Shown here: positions 16,257 to 25,233 of the stretch, in pieces
Layout of the letters: every line of letters begins with the position of its first letter
Numbering within the stretch: the first letter of the stretch is position 1
Made by a program: the position numbers and the translations under genes
Notes under the pieces: generated by a model
The model's input: the letters and a program-made list of their open reading frames with translations, nothing else
Databases searched by the model: none
Told to the model about the DNA's origin: nothing
Assembly (NCBI RefSeq): GCF_010614725.1
Contig: NZ_JAAEHL010000006.1
Location: forward strand, 248,001 to 312,000
Length of the DNA: 64,000 nt
Direction of reading: 5' to 3'
Source: Flavobacterium ajazii
GTDB lineage: Bacteria > Bacteroidota > Bacteroidia > Flavobacteriales > Flavobacteriaceae

Positions 16257-17741
16257 ATGTCTATTAAATCATTTGCAGCAAAAATATTTGCACGAAAAAT
16301 ATACAATCAAACAATTCGCTGGGCTAATAAGCCTGTTGAAACCCAATTAGAGGTTTTTAAAAGTCTGATTCAAAATGCCAAAGAAACCGAATTCGGAAGA
16401 GACCATCAATTTCATACCATAAAGACATTTGAAGATTTTCAGAAAAATGTTCCAATACGTGATTATGAGGATTTAAAAACATACATTGATAAAGTTAAAG
16501 TTGGTGAAGAAAATATCCTCTGGAAAAGAAAACCTATTTATTTTGCTAAAACTTCAGGGACCACCTCGGGGGCAAAATATATTCCATTAACCAAAGAATC
16601 GATGCCTTTTCATATAGAAGCGGCGCGTAATGCGATTTTGCATTATATCCACGAAACCGGAAATGCAGCTTTTGTTGATGGGAAAATGATCTTTTTGCAG
16701 GGAAGCCCTATTTTGACTGAAAAACACGGAATCAATTTTGGAAGGCTTTCAGGAATCGTAGCACACTTTGTTCCGAAATATTTGCAGAAAAACAGAATGC
16801 CATCCTGGGAAACAAATTGTATCGAAGACTGGGAAACCAAAGTAAATGCTATTGTTTCCGAAACGATTAAAGAAGACATGTCGGTAATTTCAGGAATACC
16901 ATCCTGGGTTCAGATGTATTTTGAAAAATTACAGGAAAAAAGCGGTGGAAAAAAGATTAGTGAGATATTCAAAAACTTCAATCTGTTTATTTATGGCGGA
17001 GTAAACTACGAACCTTATCGTGCCAAATTTGAACAGATGATTGGTAAGAAAGTAGACAGTATTGAGTTATTTCCGGCTTCTGAAGGATTTTTTGCTTATC
17101 AGGATTCACAAAAAGAAAAAGGAATGCTTTTACTATTGAATTCAGGGATTTTCTACGAGTTTATAAAAGTAGATGAATTTTTTACAGAAAATCCAAAAAG
17201 TTATACTATTGGGGAAGTGGAGACAGGCGTGAATTATGCTTTAATTGTTTCTACAAATGCAGGACTTTGGCGTTACAACATTGGTGATACCGTTCAGTTT
17301 ACGTCTTTAGCACCGTATCGTGTAATAGTTTCAGGGCGTATCAAACATTATATTTCAGCTTTTGGTGAACATGTTATTGCGAATGAAGTTGAAAATGCAA
17401 TGAAAGAAGCAACCGCAGGAACTAATATTGTAATAAACGAATTTACCGTTGTGCCGCAGATCACGCCAGCTAACGGACTTCCGTATCACGAATGGTTAAT
17501 AGAATTTGAGAAAGAACCAGAAAACATCGAAACTTTTGCGGAAGCGATTGATGATTCAATGCGAAAACAAAACATTTATTACGACGATTTAATTACCGGA
17601 AATGTTCTGCGAAAAGTCGTTATCAGCAAAGTTTCAAAAAACGGATTTCAGGAATATATGAAATCACAGGGAAAACTAGGAGGACAAAATAAAATTCCGA
17701 GATTATCCAATGATAGGAAAATTGCGGATAATTTGAAGTAA
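16257..17741 (+). CDS. GH3 auxin-responsive-promoter family acyl-adenylating enzyme
   Basis: This 494-residue protein covers the full GH3 family length. It has the adenylation motif FAKTSGTTSGAKYIPLT (near 97-113), the aromatic strand block LFIYGGVNYEPYR, FPASEGFFAYQ, and the late YNIGDTVQFTSLAPYRVIVSGR block that binds AMP. Plant GH3 enzymes join amino acids to acyl hormones through acyl-adenylates. Bacterial members are widespread in Bacteroidota, with substrates that are mostly unknown. It is 11 bases behind the M23-like stub, so the two are probably co-transcribed. A cytoplasmic location is expected. Confidence 0.88.
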   Translation: MSIKSFAAKIFARKIYNQTIRWANKPVETQLEVFKSLIQNAKETEFGRDHQFHTIKTFEDFQKNVPIRDYEDLKTYIDKVKVGEENILWKRKPIYFAKTSGTTSGAKYIPLTKESMPFHIEAARNAILHYIHETGNAAFVDGKMIFLQGSPILTEKHGINFGRLSGIVAHFVPKYLQKNRMPSWETNCIEDWETKVNAIVSETIKEDMSVISGIPSWVQMYFEKLQEKSGGKKISEIFKNFNLFIYGGVNYEPYRAKFEQMIGKKVDSIELFPASEGFFAYQDSQKEKGMLLLLNSGIFYEFIKVDEFFTENPKSYTIGEVETGVNYALIVSTNAGLWRYNIGDTVQFTSLAPYRVIVSGRIKHYISAFGEHVIANEVENAMKEATAGTNIVINEFTVVPQITPANGLPYHEWLIEFEKEPENIETFAEAIDDSMRKQNIYYDDLITGNVLRKVVISKVSKNGFQEYMKSQGKLGGQNKIPRLSNDRKIADNLK

Positions 17742-17756
17742 AATTAACTTTTACTC

Positions 17757-18095
17757 ATGAAATACAAATATCATTTAAGACCGGGATATAAATCTCAAGA
17801 TTTGTTAATTGAAATATTTAACGGAGTAGAAGACGACTCTTTTCTTACCGATTTATTAGATTCAATAGCTGTAATAAAACCAAAAGTTGATAAAATTAAT
17901 GACCTTTGGATAAATGATGAAATTTTAATGGAAGTCAGTTCTGAAATTGGTTTATTTTCTATTTCAAAGGATATTTGGGATTTTGCTTTTATAATGTCAG
18001 ATGACAATCAGGAATGCGTCAAAAAAATAGAATTACTCTTATCAACAAATAAAAACTTTCAAAAAATAGAGGTTGATTTCGAAGATTATAAATGA
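17757..18095 (+). CDS. Hypothetical protein, 112 residues
   Basis: I do not recognise this protein. It is acidic, has no signal peptide or membrane helix, and opens MKYKYHLRPGYKSQDLLIEIFNG. Its middle alternates hydrophobic strands with acidic turns (INDEILMEVSSEIGLFSISKDIWDFAFIMSD), similar in flavour to small immunity-like or SMI1-type proteins, but no motif supports that. It lies 15 bases after the GH3 stop, so it may be read through from that gene. The 150 bases after it hold no other gene. Confidence 0.55.
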   Translation: MKYKYHLRPGYKSQDLLIEIFNGVEDDSFLTDLLDSIAVIKPKVDKINDLWINDEILMEVSSEIGLFSISKDIWDFAFIMSDDNQECVKKIELLLSTNKNFQKIEVDFEDYK

Positions 18096-18245
18096 AGTCT
18101 TTGAAATTGTGAATCTTAATTTGAAGTAAACATTATAATTACATTTCTAGTTTTCCAACTAAAATAATATTAATATTTCCTACTTTCGTTTATCGAAAAG
18201 ATAAATTGATCTTCAGAATTACGAAGATTTTTTAAATAAAATAGC

Positions 18246-19922
18246 ATGAAAGAAACCAAACATATATCGAGATCAAGAGCGCAGGAATCATCTGCCGCGA
18301 TCGAAAGAATGTACATTACGATGCGCCATTTATTTAACCGTGGTTTTTATAAGCCAATGGGAGTTTCTGGTGATGGCTTGCGTGAATCATTGTTAGCGTT
18401 ACGTCCGGAAATTTATGGAAATATTGCAGAAGAAAAAGTAGAACTAAACGGACTTTTGTACGTTATTGAGCGTCTCCCAATCGGAATCGAGCAATGTCGT
18501 TTTATCAATTTAACTTCTGATGAAGGTTACTCCAAATCACATTTTCAGCCAATCGTTCCTCCAAAAAGAAGAAGAAACTGCTACAGAATAGACGAAGAAC
18601 AAATGAATGTGGAAATCACTCGTGGACGTTCAGACATTTACGATATCCTGACACATTTGACTTTTATTTTCATAGAATCACATAAAATCAAAAACAGGGT
18701 TTTGTTGGATGACGGAGGAGAAGTTTCGCGTGACTGGCTTAAATTGGAACAAGCCGTAACCCAGACTAAAAAACTTCCTTTAGTCGAAAAAGAAAAAGCA
18801 ATTTCGCATGTGGCCAATATTTTAGCCAGAACATTCGAAGAAGTTTTAGATATTTATGACGCTTTCGGATCTGAAAATGCTCCGGATCGTTTTCTGCATG
18901 TTATTTACTGGCTCGGAAAACTGGCTATAGAAGAAGTGATTGATAATAATAAAAGAACGATAACTTTCAGTCCTGTTTTAAGAGAACGTTTAGGGCATCA
19001 CATTCACGGTGAGATCTGGGCAACGAATATCAAGGAAGTTTTAAAGGCAAATAATCTTTTAAAAAGACCAATTCATGTAATTAGTGCGAATATGCATAGT
19101 GTTATGAATTCCATTTTTGCAACACCTTTGCTGAAAACGAAGTTTAAAGACAAATCAGATTTCTTTATTTATGAAGAATTGAGTAAAGCTGCTGCCAAGG
19201 AAACCAGAAGTTTAGTTGAAGAATTAGCTCTGAAAAACGGAATGATTTCATTACCTGATACATCGGGAACTAATATTGATGTTCAGATTTTTGATACGGC
19301 CAAAATTGACTGGTCAAAAACGGCATTTTCGTATGCAAATGTAGGAGAAGAAAAACCAGTTATAATTGTAATGGATTATGCTTTTGGTGAGCAGGCCTAT
19401 GAAACAATTGACGAACTTTTAAAACCATTTAAAAAGGAAACTTTATTAAATGTAAAATCAGTTTCTATAATGGGTAAAGCCGGAATTCTGGAAGGTGGAA
19501 AAGGAGATATTATGATTCCGTCGGCACATATAAATGAAGGAACTGCCGATAATTATTTCTTCGAAAACGAACTGACAGGCGCTATGTTTGAAGGAAATGA
19601 TATTGCAATTTTTGAAGGAGCTATGGTTACCGTTTTGGGTACGTCTTTACAGAACAGAGAACTTTTAAAATTCTTTCATGAATCGACCTGGGGTGTAATT
19701 GGTCTTGAAATGGAAGGTTCTTATTATCAAAAAGCGATACAGTCTGCCTCAAAAATTAGAAAAAGTGTTCCGCATGATATAAAGGTCAGATATGCATATT
19801 ACGCATCTGATAATCCGTTGGAAACTGGGAGTACATTGGCTTCAGGCGGTTTAGGGACAACAGGAGTGAAGCCGACTTATTTGATTACAATTAAGATTTT
19901 GGAGCAAATTTTAAACAATTAA
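18246..19922 (+). CDS. DUF6909-type protein with AMP-nucleosidase-like C-terminal domain
   Basis: This 558-residue cytoplasmic protein is a flavobacterial family I recall as DUF6909. The N-terminal half (about 1-330) is helical, with IERMYITMRHLFNRGFY at its start. The C-terminal part (about 375-558) carries the ordered signature of nucleoside phosphorylases and nucleosidases: a glycine-rich turn and G420-D421-I-M-I, the sugar/base-binding LEMEG at 487-491, then YYASDNPLETG, which lines up with VSDKPLHGE in AMP nucleosidase (Amn). Amn also has an extra N-terminal domain. An N-glycosidase or phosphorylase role on a nucleotide is therefore plausible but inferred. It is a single gene with its own leader. 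Confidence 0.65.
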   Translation: MKETKHISRSRAQESSAAIERMYITMRHLFNRGFYKPMGVSGDGLRESLLALRPEIYGNIAEEKVELNGLLYVIERLPIGIEQCRFINLTSDEGYSKSHFQPIVPPKRRRNCYRIDEEQMNVEITRGRSDIYDILTHLTFIFIESHKIKNRVLLDDGGEVSRDWLKLEQAVTQTKKLPLVEKEKAISHVANILARTFEEVLDIYDAFGSENAPDRFLHVIYWLGKLAIEEVIDNNKRTITFSPVLRERLGHHIHGEIWATNIKEVLKANNLLKRPIHVISANMHSVMNSIFATPLLKTKFKDKSDFFIYEELSKAAAKETRSLVEELALKNGMISLPDTSGTNIDVQIFDTAKIDWSKTAFSYANVGEEKPVIIVMDYAFGEQAYETIDELLKPFKKETLLNVKSVSIMGKAGILEGGKGDIMIPSAHINEGTADNYFFENELTGAMFEGNDIAIFEGAMVTVLGTSLQNRELLKFFHESTWGVIGLEMEGSYYQKAIQSASKIRKSVPHDIKVRYAYYASDNPLETGSTLASGGLGTTGVKPTYLITIKILEQILNN

Positions 19923-19978
19923 ATTTAGACAATAGCTGAAAAAAGATAAATGTTAATTTTTTTATTAACTGAAAAAAT

Positions 19979-19986
19979 TAAATTTG
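19979..19986 (+). promoter_or_regulatory. Candidate -7 element TAAATTTG for the exopolysaccharide genes
   Basis: TAAATTTG fits TAnnTTTG and lies 19 bases upstream of the ATG at 20006. It probably drives the three-gene polysaccharide set. No clear -33 element is present. Confidence 0.45.
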
Positions 19987-20005
19987 CTCTCGGAAACAAA
20001 TTAAT

Positions 20006-20989
20006 ATGAAAAGAATACTTATTACAGGTGCAGCAGGATTTTTAGGATCACATTTATGCGATAGATTTATCAAAGAAGGCTATTATGTTATTGGGATGGA
20101 TAATCTGATTACAGGAGATCTTAAAAATATTGAACATTTATTTAAATTAGAGCACTTTGAGTTTTACCATCATGACATTACCAAATTTGTTCATATTCCG
20201 GGTGAATTAGATTATATTTTACACTTTGCTTCACCAGCAAGCCCAATAGATTATTTAAAAATTCCGATTCAGACTTTAAAAGTAGGGTCATTGGGAACCC
20301 ATAACTTATTAGGTTTGGCCCGTGTAAAAAAGGCAAGAATTTTAATTGCTTCAACTTCAGAAGTATATGGAGATCCTTTGGTTCATCCACAAACAGAAGA
20401 ATATTACGGAAACGTAAATACCATTGGACCACGCGGGGTTTATGATGAAGCCAAACGTTTTCAGGAATCCATAACAATGGCGTACCATACTTTTCATGGT
20501 GTTGAAACCAGAATAGTACGTATTTTCAATACTTACGGCCCCAGAATGCGCCTTAATGATGGACGTGTAATTCCGGCTTTTATTGGTCAGGCACTTCGTG
20601 GAGAAGATCTGACAATTTTTGGAGACGGAATGCAGACCCGTTCGTTTTGTTATGTAGATGATCAGGTAGAAGGCATTTTCAGATTATTGCATTCAGATTA
20701 TGTATATCCGGTAAACATTGGAAATCCCGATGAAATTACCATCAAGGATTTTGCTGAAGAAATTATAAAACTTACAGGAACCAGTCAAAAAGTAGTTTAT
20801 CATCCTTTGCCAATAAACGATCCGCTACAGCGTCAGCCAGATACTACAAAAGCAAAAGAATTATTGGGATGGGAAGCTAAAGTGAGTCGTGCAGAGGGAA
20901 TGAAAATTACCTATGATTATTTTAAATCGCTATCAAAAGAAGAACTTTCAAAAGAGGAGCATAAAGATTTTTCAAATTATATAAAATAA
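20006..20989 (+). CDS. uxs: UDP-glucuronate decarboxylase (UDP-xylose synthase), SDR family
   Basis: This 327-residue extended short-chain dehydrogenase converts UDP-glucuronic acid to UDP-xylose, a donor for surface polysaccharide. The NAD-binding motif G8-x-x-G11-x-x-G14 is intact (TGAAGFLGS). The active-site STSEVYGDP block (near 116-124) and catalytic Y146-x-x-x-K150 (YDEAK) are present. [15 protein letters not shown] and [14 protein letters not shown] are typical of UXS. The next gene starts at the base after its stop codon, giving tight coupling with the initiating transferase. The product is cytoplasmic. Confidence 0.9.
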   Translation: MKRILITGAAGFLGSHLCDRFIKEGYYVIGMDNLITGDLKNIEHLFKLEHFEFYHHDITKFVHIPGELDYILHFASPASPIDYLKIPIQTLKVGSLGTHNLLGLARVKKARILIASTSEVYGDPLVHPQTEEYYGNVNTIGPRGVYDEAKRFQESITMAYHTFHGVETRIVRIFNTYGPRMRLNDGRVIPAFIGQALRGEDLTIFGDGMQTRSFCYVDDQVEGIFRLLHSDYVYPVNIGNPDEITIKDFAEEIIKLTGTSQKVVYHPLPINDPLQRQPDTTKAKELLGWEAKVSRAEGMKITYDYFKSLSKEELSKEEHKDFSNYIK

Positions 20990-22342
20990 ATGCGGACAAA
21001 AACAGGAAAATATTCAGGCTACATCCGTCCGTTCTCCTATTTGATTGATTTGATTATTATCAATTTTTTTGCGGTTTATATTGCACATTTCCCTGTAGAT
21101 CAAATTTTATTTTTAGTTGTGCTGAATATTGGCTGGATTGGTATTGCCTCCGATTTAGGCTTTTACGAAGTATATCGTTATACAAAAGTTATCGCAATTT
21201 TAAATTGTGCTTTAAAACAGGCATGTTTATTTGGTTTTGTAGTTTTTGCCCTGGCTTTTTTTTACGCGAAGCAAACCAGTTTTAGAACATTGTTGTTTTA
21301 TTTATGGTTTATATTTATTCTTATCTTATTTATCAAGTTTTCAATCTACTATTTTCTGCAGACTTATAGGGTTGTATTTGGCGGAAATCACAGAAGAGTT
21401 GTGCTGTTAGGGAACAAAGAAAGTATTTCTCCTTTGAGACATTTTTTTACTGAGAATCCGGATTATGGATATGAATTGATTCGTGTCTTTGAATTTGAAG
21501 AAGTAAGAACAGAACATATTGAACAAATGTTTGAATTTGTCCTGAATAAAAACATGGACGAAATGTATTGTTCTATTATTGGTTTGTCTCAGGATCAAAT
21601 GAACGAAATTATTGATTTTGCCGATAGTAATTTGAAGACATTGAAATTTATTCCAGAAGGCAATCAAATGTTTTTTAGAAATTTCATTTTAGAATACTAT
21701 GATTACATTCCTGTAATCGCCCTTAGAAGTATTAGATTAGATGAACATTTATATAAAATAATGAAACGAACTTTCGATGTCGTTTTTTCAATAATTATGA
21801 TTGTAGCAGTTCTTTCCTGGGTTCTTCCAATCTTAGGAATTTTGATAAAACTGGAGTCAAAAGGACCAATTCTACTCAGACAAAAACGTAATGGACTTAA
21901 TAATAAGGAATTTGATTGTTATAAGTTTCGATCAATGGAAATGAGTAAGGATGATTATTCGAATCAGGTTTCTAAAAATGACCCGAGAGTTACTAAAATT
22001 GGAAAAATTATCAGAAAAACAAGTATTGATGAATTGCCTCAGTTTTTTAATGTTTTGATTGGAGAGATGTCGGTAGTAGGGCCGAGACCCCATATTGTAA
22101 GTTATAATCAGGAATATATATTAAAAGTTGACAAATTTATGGTACGCCATTTTATAAAACCGGGTATTACTGGTTTGGCGCAAGTAAAAGGTTTTCGTGG
22201 AGAAATCGAAACCGATTATGATATTATAAATCGGGTAAAATATGATATTTTTTATATCGAAAACTGGTCAATTTTATTAGACCTGAAAATTATTGTAATT
22301 ACCATCTACCATGTTATTAAAGGCGATGAAAAAGCATATTGA
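20990..22342 (+). CDS. Polyprenyl glycosylphosphotransferase (WcaJ/WbaP-type initiator of exopolysaccharide)
   Basis: This 450-residue membrane enzyme transfers a sugar-1-phosphate to undecaprenyl phosphate and so starts a polysaccharide repeat unit. It has about four or five N-terminal transmembrane helices (to about 125), a Rossmann-like middle starting RRVVLLGNKES, then a re-entrant membrane helix and the Bac_transf catalytic domain from about residue 258 (KRTFDVVFSI). The catalytic motifs KFRSM and DELPQFFNVLIGEMSVVGPRP are intact. The sugar is not decided; the neighbouring UDP-xylose synthase is suggestive only. Its stop overlaps the next start (TGATG). Confidence 0.92.
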   Translation: MRTKTGKYSGYIRPFSYLIDLIIINFFAVYIAHFPVDQILFLVVLNIGWIGIASDLGFYEVYRYTKVIAILNCALKQACLFGFVVFALAFFYAKQTSFRTLLFYLWFIFILILFIKFSIYYFLQTYRVVFGGNHRRVVLLGNKESISPLRHFFTENPDYGYELIRVFEFEEVRTEHIEQMFEFVLNKNMDEMYCSIIGLSQDQMNEIIDFADSNLKTLKFIPEGNQMFFRNFILEYYDYIPVIALRSIRLDEHLYKIMKRTFDVVFSIIMIVAVLSWVLPILGILIKLESKGPILLRQKRNGLNNKEFDCYKFRSMEMSKDDYSNQVSKNDPRVTKIGKIIRKTSIDELPQFFNVLIGEMSVVGPRPHIVSYNQEYILKVDKFMVRHFIKPGITGLAQVKGFRGEIETDYDIINRVKYDIFYIENWSILLDLKIIVITIYHVIKGDEKAY

Positions 22343-23112
22343 TGAGCGAGTTAGTATCTATTTTGACCCCCACCTATAATGCTGAAAAGTTTATTCAAGC
22401 AACTATAGAATCTGTTCTAAATCAGACTTATCAAAACTGGGAAATGATTTTGGTCGATGATGGTTCTACAGATCAGACAGTTCCAATTATCGAAGATTTC
22501 GCTCAGCAAGACAATAGAATAAAACTCTTTAAATTATCTGAAAATAAAGGAAATGGTTTTGCCAGAAATGCTGCTTTAGAAAATGCTGTAGGAAAATATA
22601 TTGCTTACTTAGACGCTGATGATTTGTGGTTTCCTGAGAAAATAGAAAAGCAAATTCATTTTCTAAAAAGAAATGATTTGTATTTTACTTTTAGTTTTTA
22701 TGATTCTATTGATGAAGAAGGAAATAATCTAAATAGAAGGGTTGAATCACCCAATCCCTTGACCTACAAAGAATTGTTTTTCTGTAATTATGTGGGCAAT
22801 CTTACAGCTGTTTATGATGCAGATTATTTTGGAAAAATTATTCTGGAAACTTCACAAAAACGCCAGGATTGGAGAATATGGCTTACCATTTTAAAACAAA
22901 TTAAAACAGCAGAACCAGTTCCTGAACCTTTGGCATTTTACAGAATTAGAAAAGATTCTATTTCGGCATCCAAATTTAAATTGGTAAAACACAATTTTGG
23001 AGTTTACAGGGAATTTCACGGTTATAATTTTGTGTTTTCTGTTTTATTGATGATGAGGTTTTTGTTTACGCAGTTAGTTATAAAAAAGAAATATATAAAG
23101 AATATCGTTTAG
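22342..23112 (+). CDS. Glycosyltransferase family 2
   Basis: This 256-residue GT-A-fold enzyme adds a sugar to the lipid-linked polysaccharide unit. It has the nucleotide-sugar motifs PTYNAEKFIQATIESVL, VDDGSTD (near 35-41) and the metal-binding DADD block (YLDADDLW). The C-terminal end has a hydrophobic, basic tail (LLMMRFLFTQLVIKKKY) that may associate with the membrane. I chose the ATG at 22342, which overlaps the previous stop as TGATG, over the TTG three bases earlier. A palindromic hairpin with a T run follows at once and probably terminates the operon. Confidence 0.9.
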   Translation: MSELVSILTPTYNAEKFIQATIESVLNQTYQNWEMILVDDGSTDQTVPIIEDFAQQDNRIKLFKLSENKGNGFARNAALENAVGKYIAYLDADDLWFPEKIEKQIHFLKRNDLYFTFSFYDSIDEEGNNLNRRVESPNPLTYKELFFCNYVGNLTAVYDADYFGKIILETSQKRQDWRIWLTILKQIKTAEPVPEPLAFYRIRKDSISASKFKLVKHNFGVYREFHGYNFVFSVLLMMRFLFTQLVIKKKYIKNIV

Positions 23113-23143
23113 AATTGGAGGTCACAATTTGTGATCTCCAATT
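23113..23143 (+). terminator. Palindrome copy 1, probable terminator of the exopolysaccharide operon
   Basis: Two 15-base arms (AATTGGAGGTCACAA and TTGTGATCTCCAATT, one G-U pair) flank a single central T. A T run follows at 23142. It starts the base after the GT2 stop and shares the invariant 13-base core TCACAATTTGTGA with three further copies nearby. Confidence 0.7.
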
Positions 23144-23159
23144 TTTGATTTAAACTCAT

Positions 23160-23186
23160 CTTGAGGTCACAATTTGTGACTTCAAG
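23160..23186. repeat. Palindrome copy 2 (TCACAATTTGTGA core)
   Basis: Arms CTTGAGGTCACAA and TTGTGACTTCAAG pair over 13 bases with one wobble. The outer arms differ from those of copies 1, 3 and 4 but remain self-complementary, while the 13-base core is identical. Confidence 0.75.
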
Positions 23187-23188
23187 TT

Positions 23189-23215
23189 TTTAAGGTCACA
23201 ATTTGTGACCTTAAA
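23189..23215. repeat. Palindrome copy 3, at the 3' end of the ORF6N gene
   Basis: This is a perfect 27-base palindrome (arms TTTAAGGTCACAA). Together with the TAA stop of the ORF6N gene, it repeats a stretch of about 32 bases found inside that gene (copy 4). The only two differences are symmetrical and keep the pairing. Confidence 0.8.
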
Positions 23216-23218
23216 GAA

Positions 23219-23749
23219 TTACTTTTTATATCCTATTTTTACTCTTTCGGCTTCATTTTCTTTTTTTTCTGTTAGTTCATCCAAGTAAGAAAATACCAAT
23301 TCAATATTTTTATCATGATTCTCTAACTTTTTCTGAATCTGAAGAATATCGACTTTAATTTCGGTTGTATCCAAAAGCATTTGCCTCACTTTCGTAAAAA
23401 TCCTCATAATTTGAATATTGGTTTGAATGGCTTTATCGCTTTTTAAGACGCTTGATAGCATTAAAACGCCATGTTCTGTAAAAGCAAAGGGCAAATATTT
23501 TTGATGTTCTCCTCGTCCTTTCTTTAAGATCACAATTTGTGATCTTAAAGAATTATGCTCAATTTCAGTAAGTTGAAACATAAAATCTATTGGGAATCGA
23601 GTTAAATTTCTTTTTACAGCTTGATTTAGAACTCTGCTTTCTATCTCATAAAGCGAAGCCAAATCACGATCAAGCATCACTTTTTGACCACGAATAAAAT
23701 ATATTTTATTAGAAATTGTTTCTTCTGAAAGAAAAGAATGATCATCCAT
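23219..23749 (-). CDS. ORF6N-domain DNA-binding protein
   Basis: This 176-residue protein has an ORF6N domain at about 10-100 (IYFIRGQKVMLDRDLASLYE, RFPIDFMFQLT, then LPFAFTEHGVLMLSSVL), a family found in phage-derived and chromosomal putative DNA-binding regulators. The C-terminal part (about 118-176) is a coiled coil ending in a basic GYKK. It is monocistronic and convergent with the exopolysaccharide operon. The codons for the conserved SLRSQIVILKK segment are themselves a perfect 29-base palindrome (23522-23550), repeated behind the stop codon. It may regulate itself or its neighbours; no target is proven. No phage genes surround it. Confidence 0.85.
   Translation of the reverse strand: MDDHSFLSEETISNKIYFIRGQKVMLDRDLASLYEIESRVLNQAVKRNLTRFPIDFMFQLTEIEHNSLRSQIVILKKGRGEHQKYLPFAFTEHGVLMLSSVLKSDKAIQTNIQIMRIFTKVRQMLLDTTEIKVDILQIQKKLENHDKNIELVFSYLDELTEKKENEAERVKIGYKK
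23522..23550. repeat. Palindrome copy 4, inside the ORF6N coding sequence
   Basis: This is a perfect 29-base palindrome (arms CTTTAAGATCACAA and TTGTGATCTTAAAG around one T) inside codons for LRSQIVILK. The core is identical to copies 1-3. A coding segment that is fully self-complementary and recurs in the 3' non-coding flank is unusual. Confidence 0.85.
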
Positions 23750-23789
23750 AAGTTTTAATTAAAAAAACAAATGTAAGATTTTATTTATA

Positions 23790-25100
23790 TTAAATATAAG
23801 ATTTAAATTGTTTTAATTTTCCTCTATTAGTTCTTTCTAAAATAGTTTTTCGGCTAAAAGTGAAGTTTAAATTCGGTTCTAAATACAAAGCAATGGCTTC
23901 TTCAATTTTTTGAATTTGTTCTGAAACTAATTCTTTTTCAGCAACATATTCAATTTCAAAAGTATCTATTTTGGTTTGTTTAATGATAAACTCTTTTACA
24001 TTTCCATCGTCTTCAATTATGCTTTTAGTTACATAATAAAATGTCAAACCAGGTGATTTTTTTCCGCTTGGTAAAAGCGCAACATCATTGGTTCTTCCAA
24101 CAAGTTTTTTTAGAATTGGTTTTTGCGGTGTACTTTTTTCATCGAGAATTCCCATGTCGCCAATTTCATACCGAATGAAAGGATTTGCCTTGTTGAATAA
24201 CGAAGTAATCACGATTTTGCCTTCTGTTCCATGTGGAACAGGATTATTGTTTTCATCTAAAATTTCGACAAAAAGTGTTTCGGCATTTACCTGCCATTCT
24301 CCTTTCGGATTTTCAAAAGCAATTAAATCCAATTCAGAAGCACCATATTCATTGATAATCGGAACTCCGAATTGTTTTTCTAAAAGGATTTTATCCGATT
24401 CAAAAAGCATTTCAGAAGTAACAAAACAGGCTTTAAGGGTTGGACAGACTTCTTTGAGAATGATATTTTTCTTTTCTAAATATTTAGCAAACAAAACGAT
24501 AGAACTTGTATAACCGTTGAGGTAATCAAATTTTTTAGTTTTGAATTTTTTCAGGAATTTCTCCAATACGACATCTGACAAATCAAAAACAGGAAAGCGA
24601 AAACGGCGGCTCAAAAAATCCTTTAAACGCTCTTTTCGATAACCAATGAAGTCCATTGGAATCCCATAAAAACGAGCTTGGTACGATTTGTTAAAATCAA
24701 TCCCAAACCAGCCAAAACGCATAATATTGGAAGCCCAAGTCAAAGCATGTGAATATTTGTCTTTAGCAAAAACAAAGGGAGTGCCGCTTGATCCTGAGGT
24801 TTTGTTTAGGTAAACTTTTTTAATAGAATAGCCTTTCGAAAGCCTTTCGGAAAGCGGTTTTTGAAGATTTTGTTTGTTCAGAATCGGAAGATCTTCCCAC
24901 TTATCAACAATTTTATCACCAATTAATTCGTTATAAAAAGCATTGTTTTTTAGATGAAAATCGACAATTTCTTTCTTCTTATTTTGAAGAAAAAAAGCAT
25001 ATTCTTCTTCAGATAAATTTATAATTTGATTCAATTCGGTTTTAGCTTCCTTAATAGGAAAACCATTTAAACGAAGTGTAATATCGAAGAGAGAAATCAT
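23790..25100 (-). CDS. CapK/PaaK-like adenylate-forming enzyme
   Basis: This 436-residue protein belongs to the phenylacetate-CoA-ligase-like branch that includes capsular CapK proteins. It has the P-loop LNKTSGSSGTPFVFAKD (near 98-114), the substrate strand INEYGASELDLIAFEN, and the AMP-binding HGTEGKIVITSLFN followed by RYEIGDMG. It should adenylate a carboxylic acid. A carrier or CoA partner is not visible. The location behind the exopolysaccharide genes fits a role in modifying surface polysaccharide, but the gene is on the opposite strand and is not co-transcribed with them. It ends about 40 bases before the ORF6N start. Confidence 0.82.
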   Translation of the reverse strand: MISLFDITLRLNGFPIKEAKTELNQIINLSEEEYAFFLQNKKKEIVDFHLKNNAFYNELIGDKIVDKWEDLPILNKQNLQKPLSERLSKGYSIKKVYLNKTSGSSGTPFVFAKDKYSHALTWASNIMRFGWFGIDFNKSYQARFYGIPMDFIGYRKERLKDFLSRRFRFPVFDLSDVVLEKFLKKFKTKKFDYLNGYTSSIVLFAKYLEKKNIILKEVCPTLKACFVTSEMLFESDKILLEKQFGVPIINEYGASELDLIAFENPKGEWQVNAETLFVEILDENNNPVPHGTEGKIVITSLFNKANPFIRYEIGDMGILDEKSTPQKPILKKLVGRTNDVALLPSGKKSPGLTFYYVTKSIIEDDGNVKEFIIKQTKIDTFEIEYVAEKELVSEQIQKIEEAIALYLEPNLNFTFSRKTILERTNRGKLKQFKSYI

Positions 25101-25200
25101 CTGAGGCTAAATTTTCGTCAAAAATAATATTATCCCATAACTAACGAAGAAGAATGCATAACTTTTTAAGATTAAATTATTTTTTACGTTCAAAAGCAAT

Positions 25201-25208
25201 TATTTTTG
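25201..25208 (+). promoter_or_regulatory. purD: Candidate -7 element TATTTTTG for purD
   Basis: TATTTTTG fits TAnnTTTG and lies 25 bases upstream of the purD ATG. The divergent 133-base region has no other clear signal. Confidence 0.5.
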
Positions 25209-25233
25209 CACCACAACTAAATACAACAACACC

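Noticed and set aside
23113..23550. CRP/FNR-type binding sites
   Set aside because: CRP sites read TGTGA...TCACA. Here the order is reversed (TCACA...TGTGA), with only three bases between the halves.
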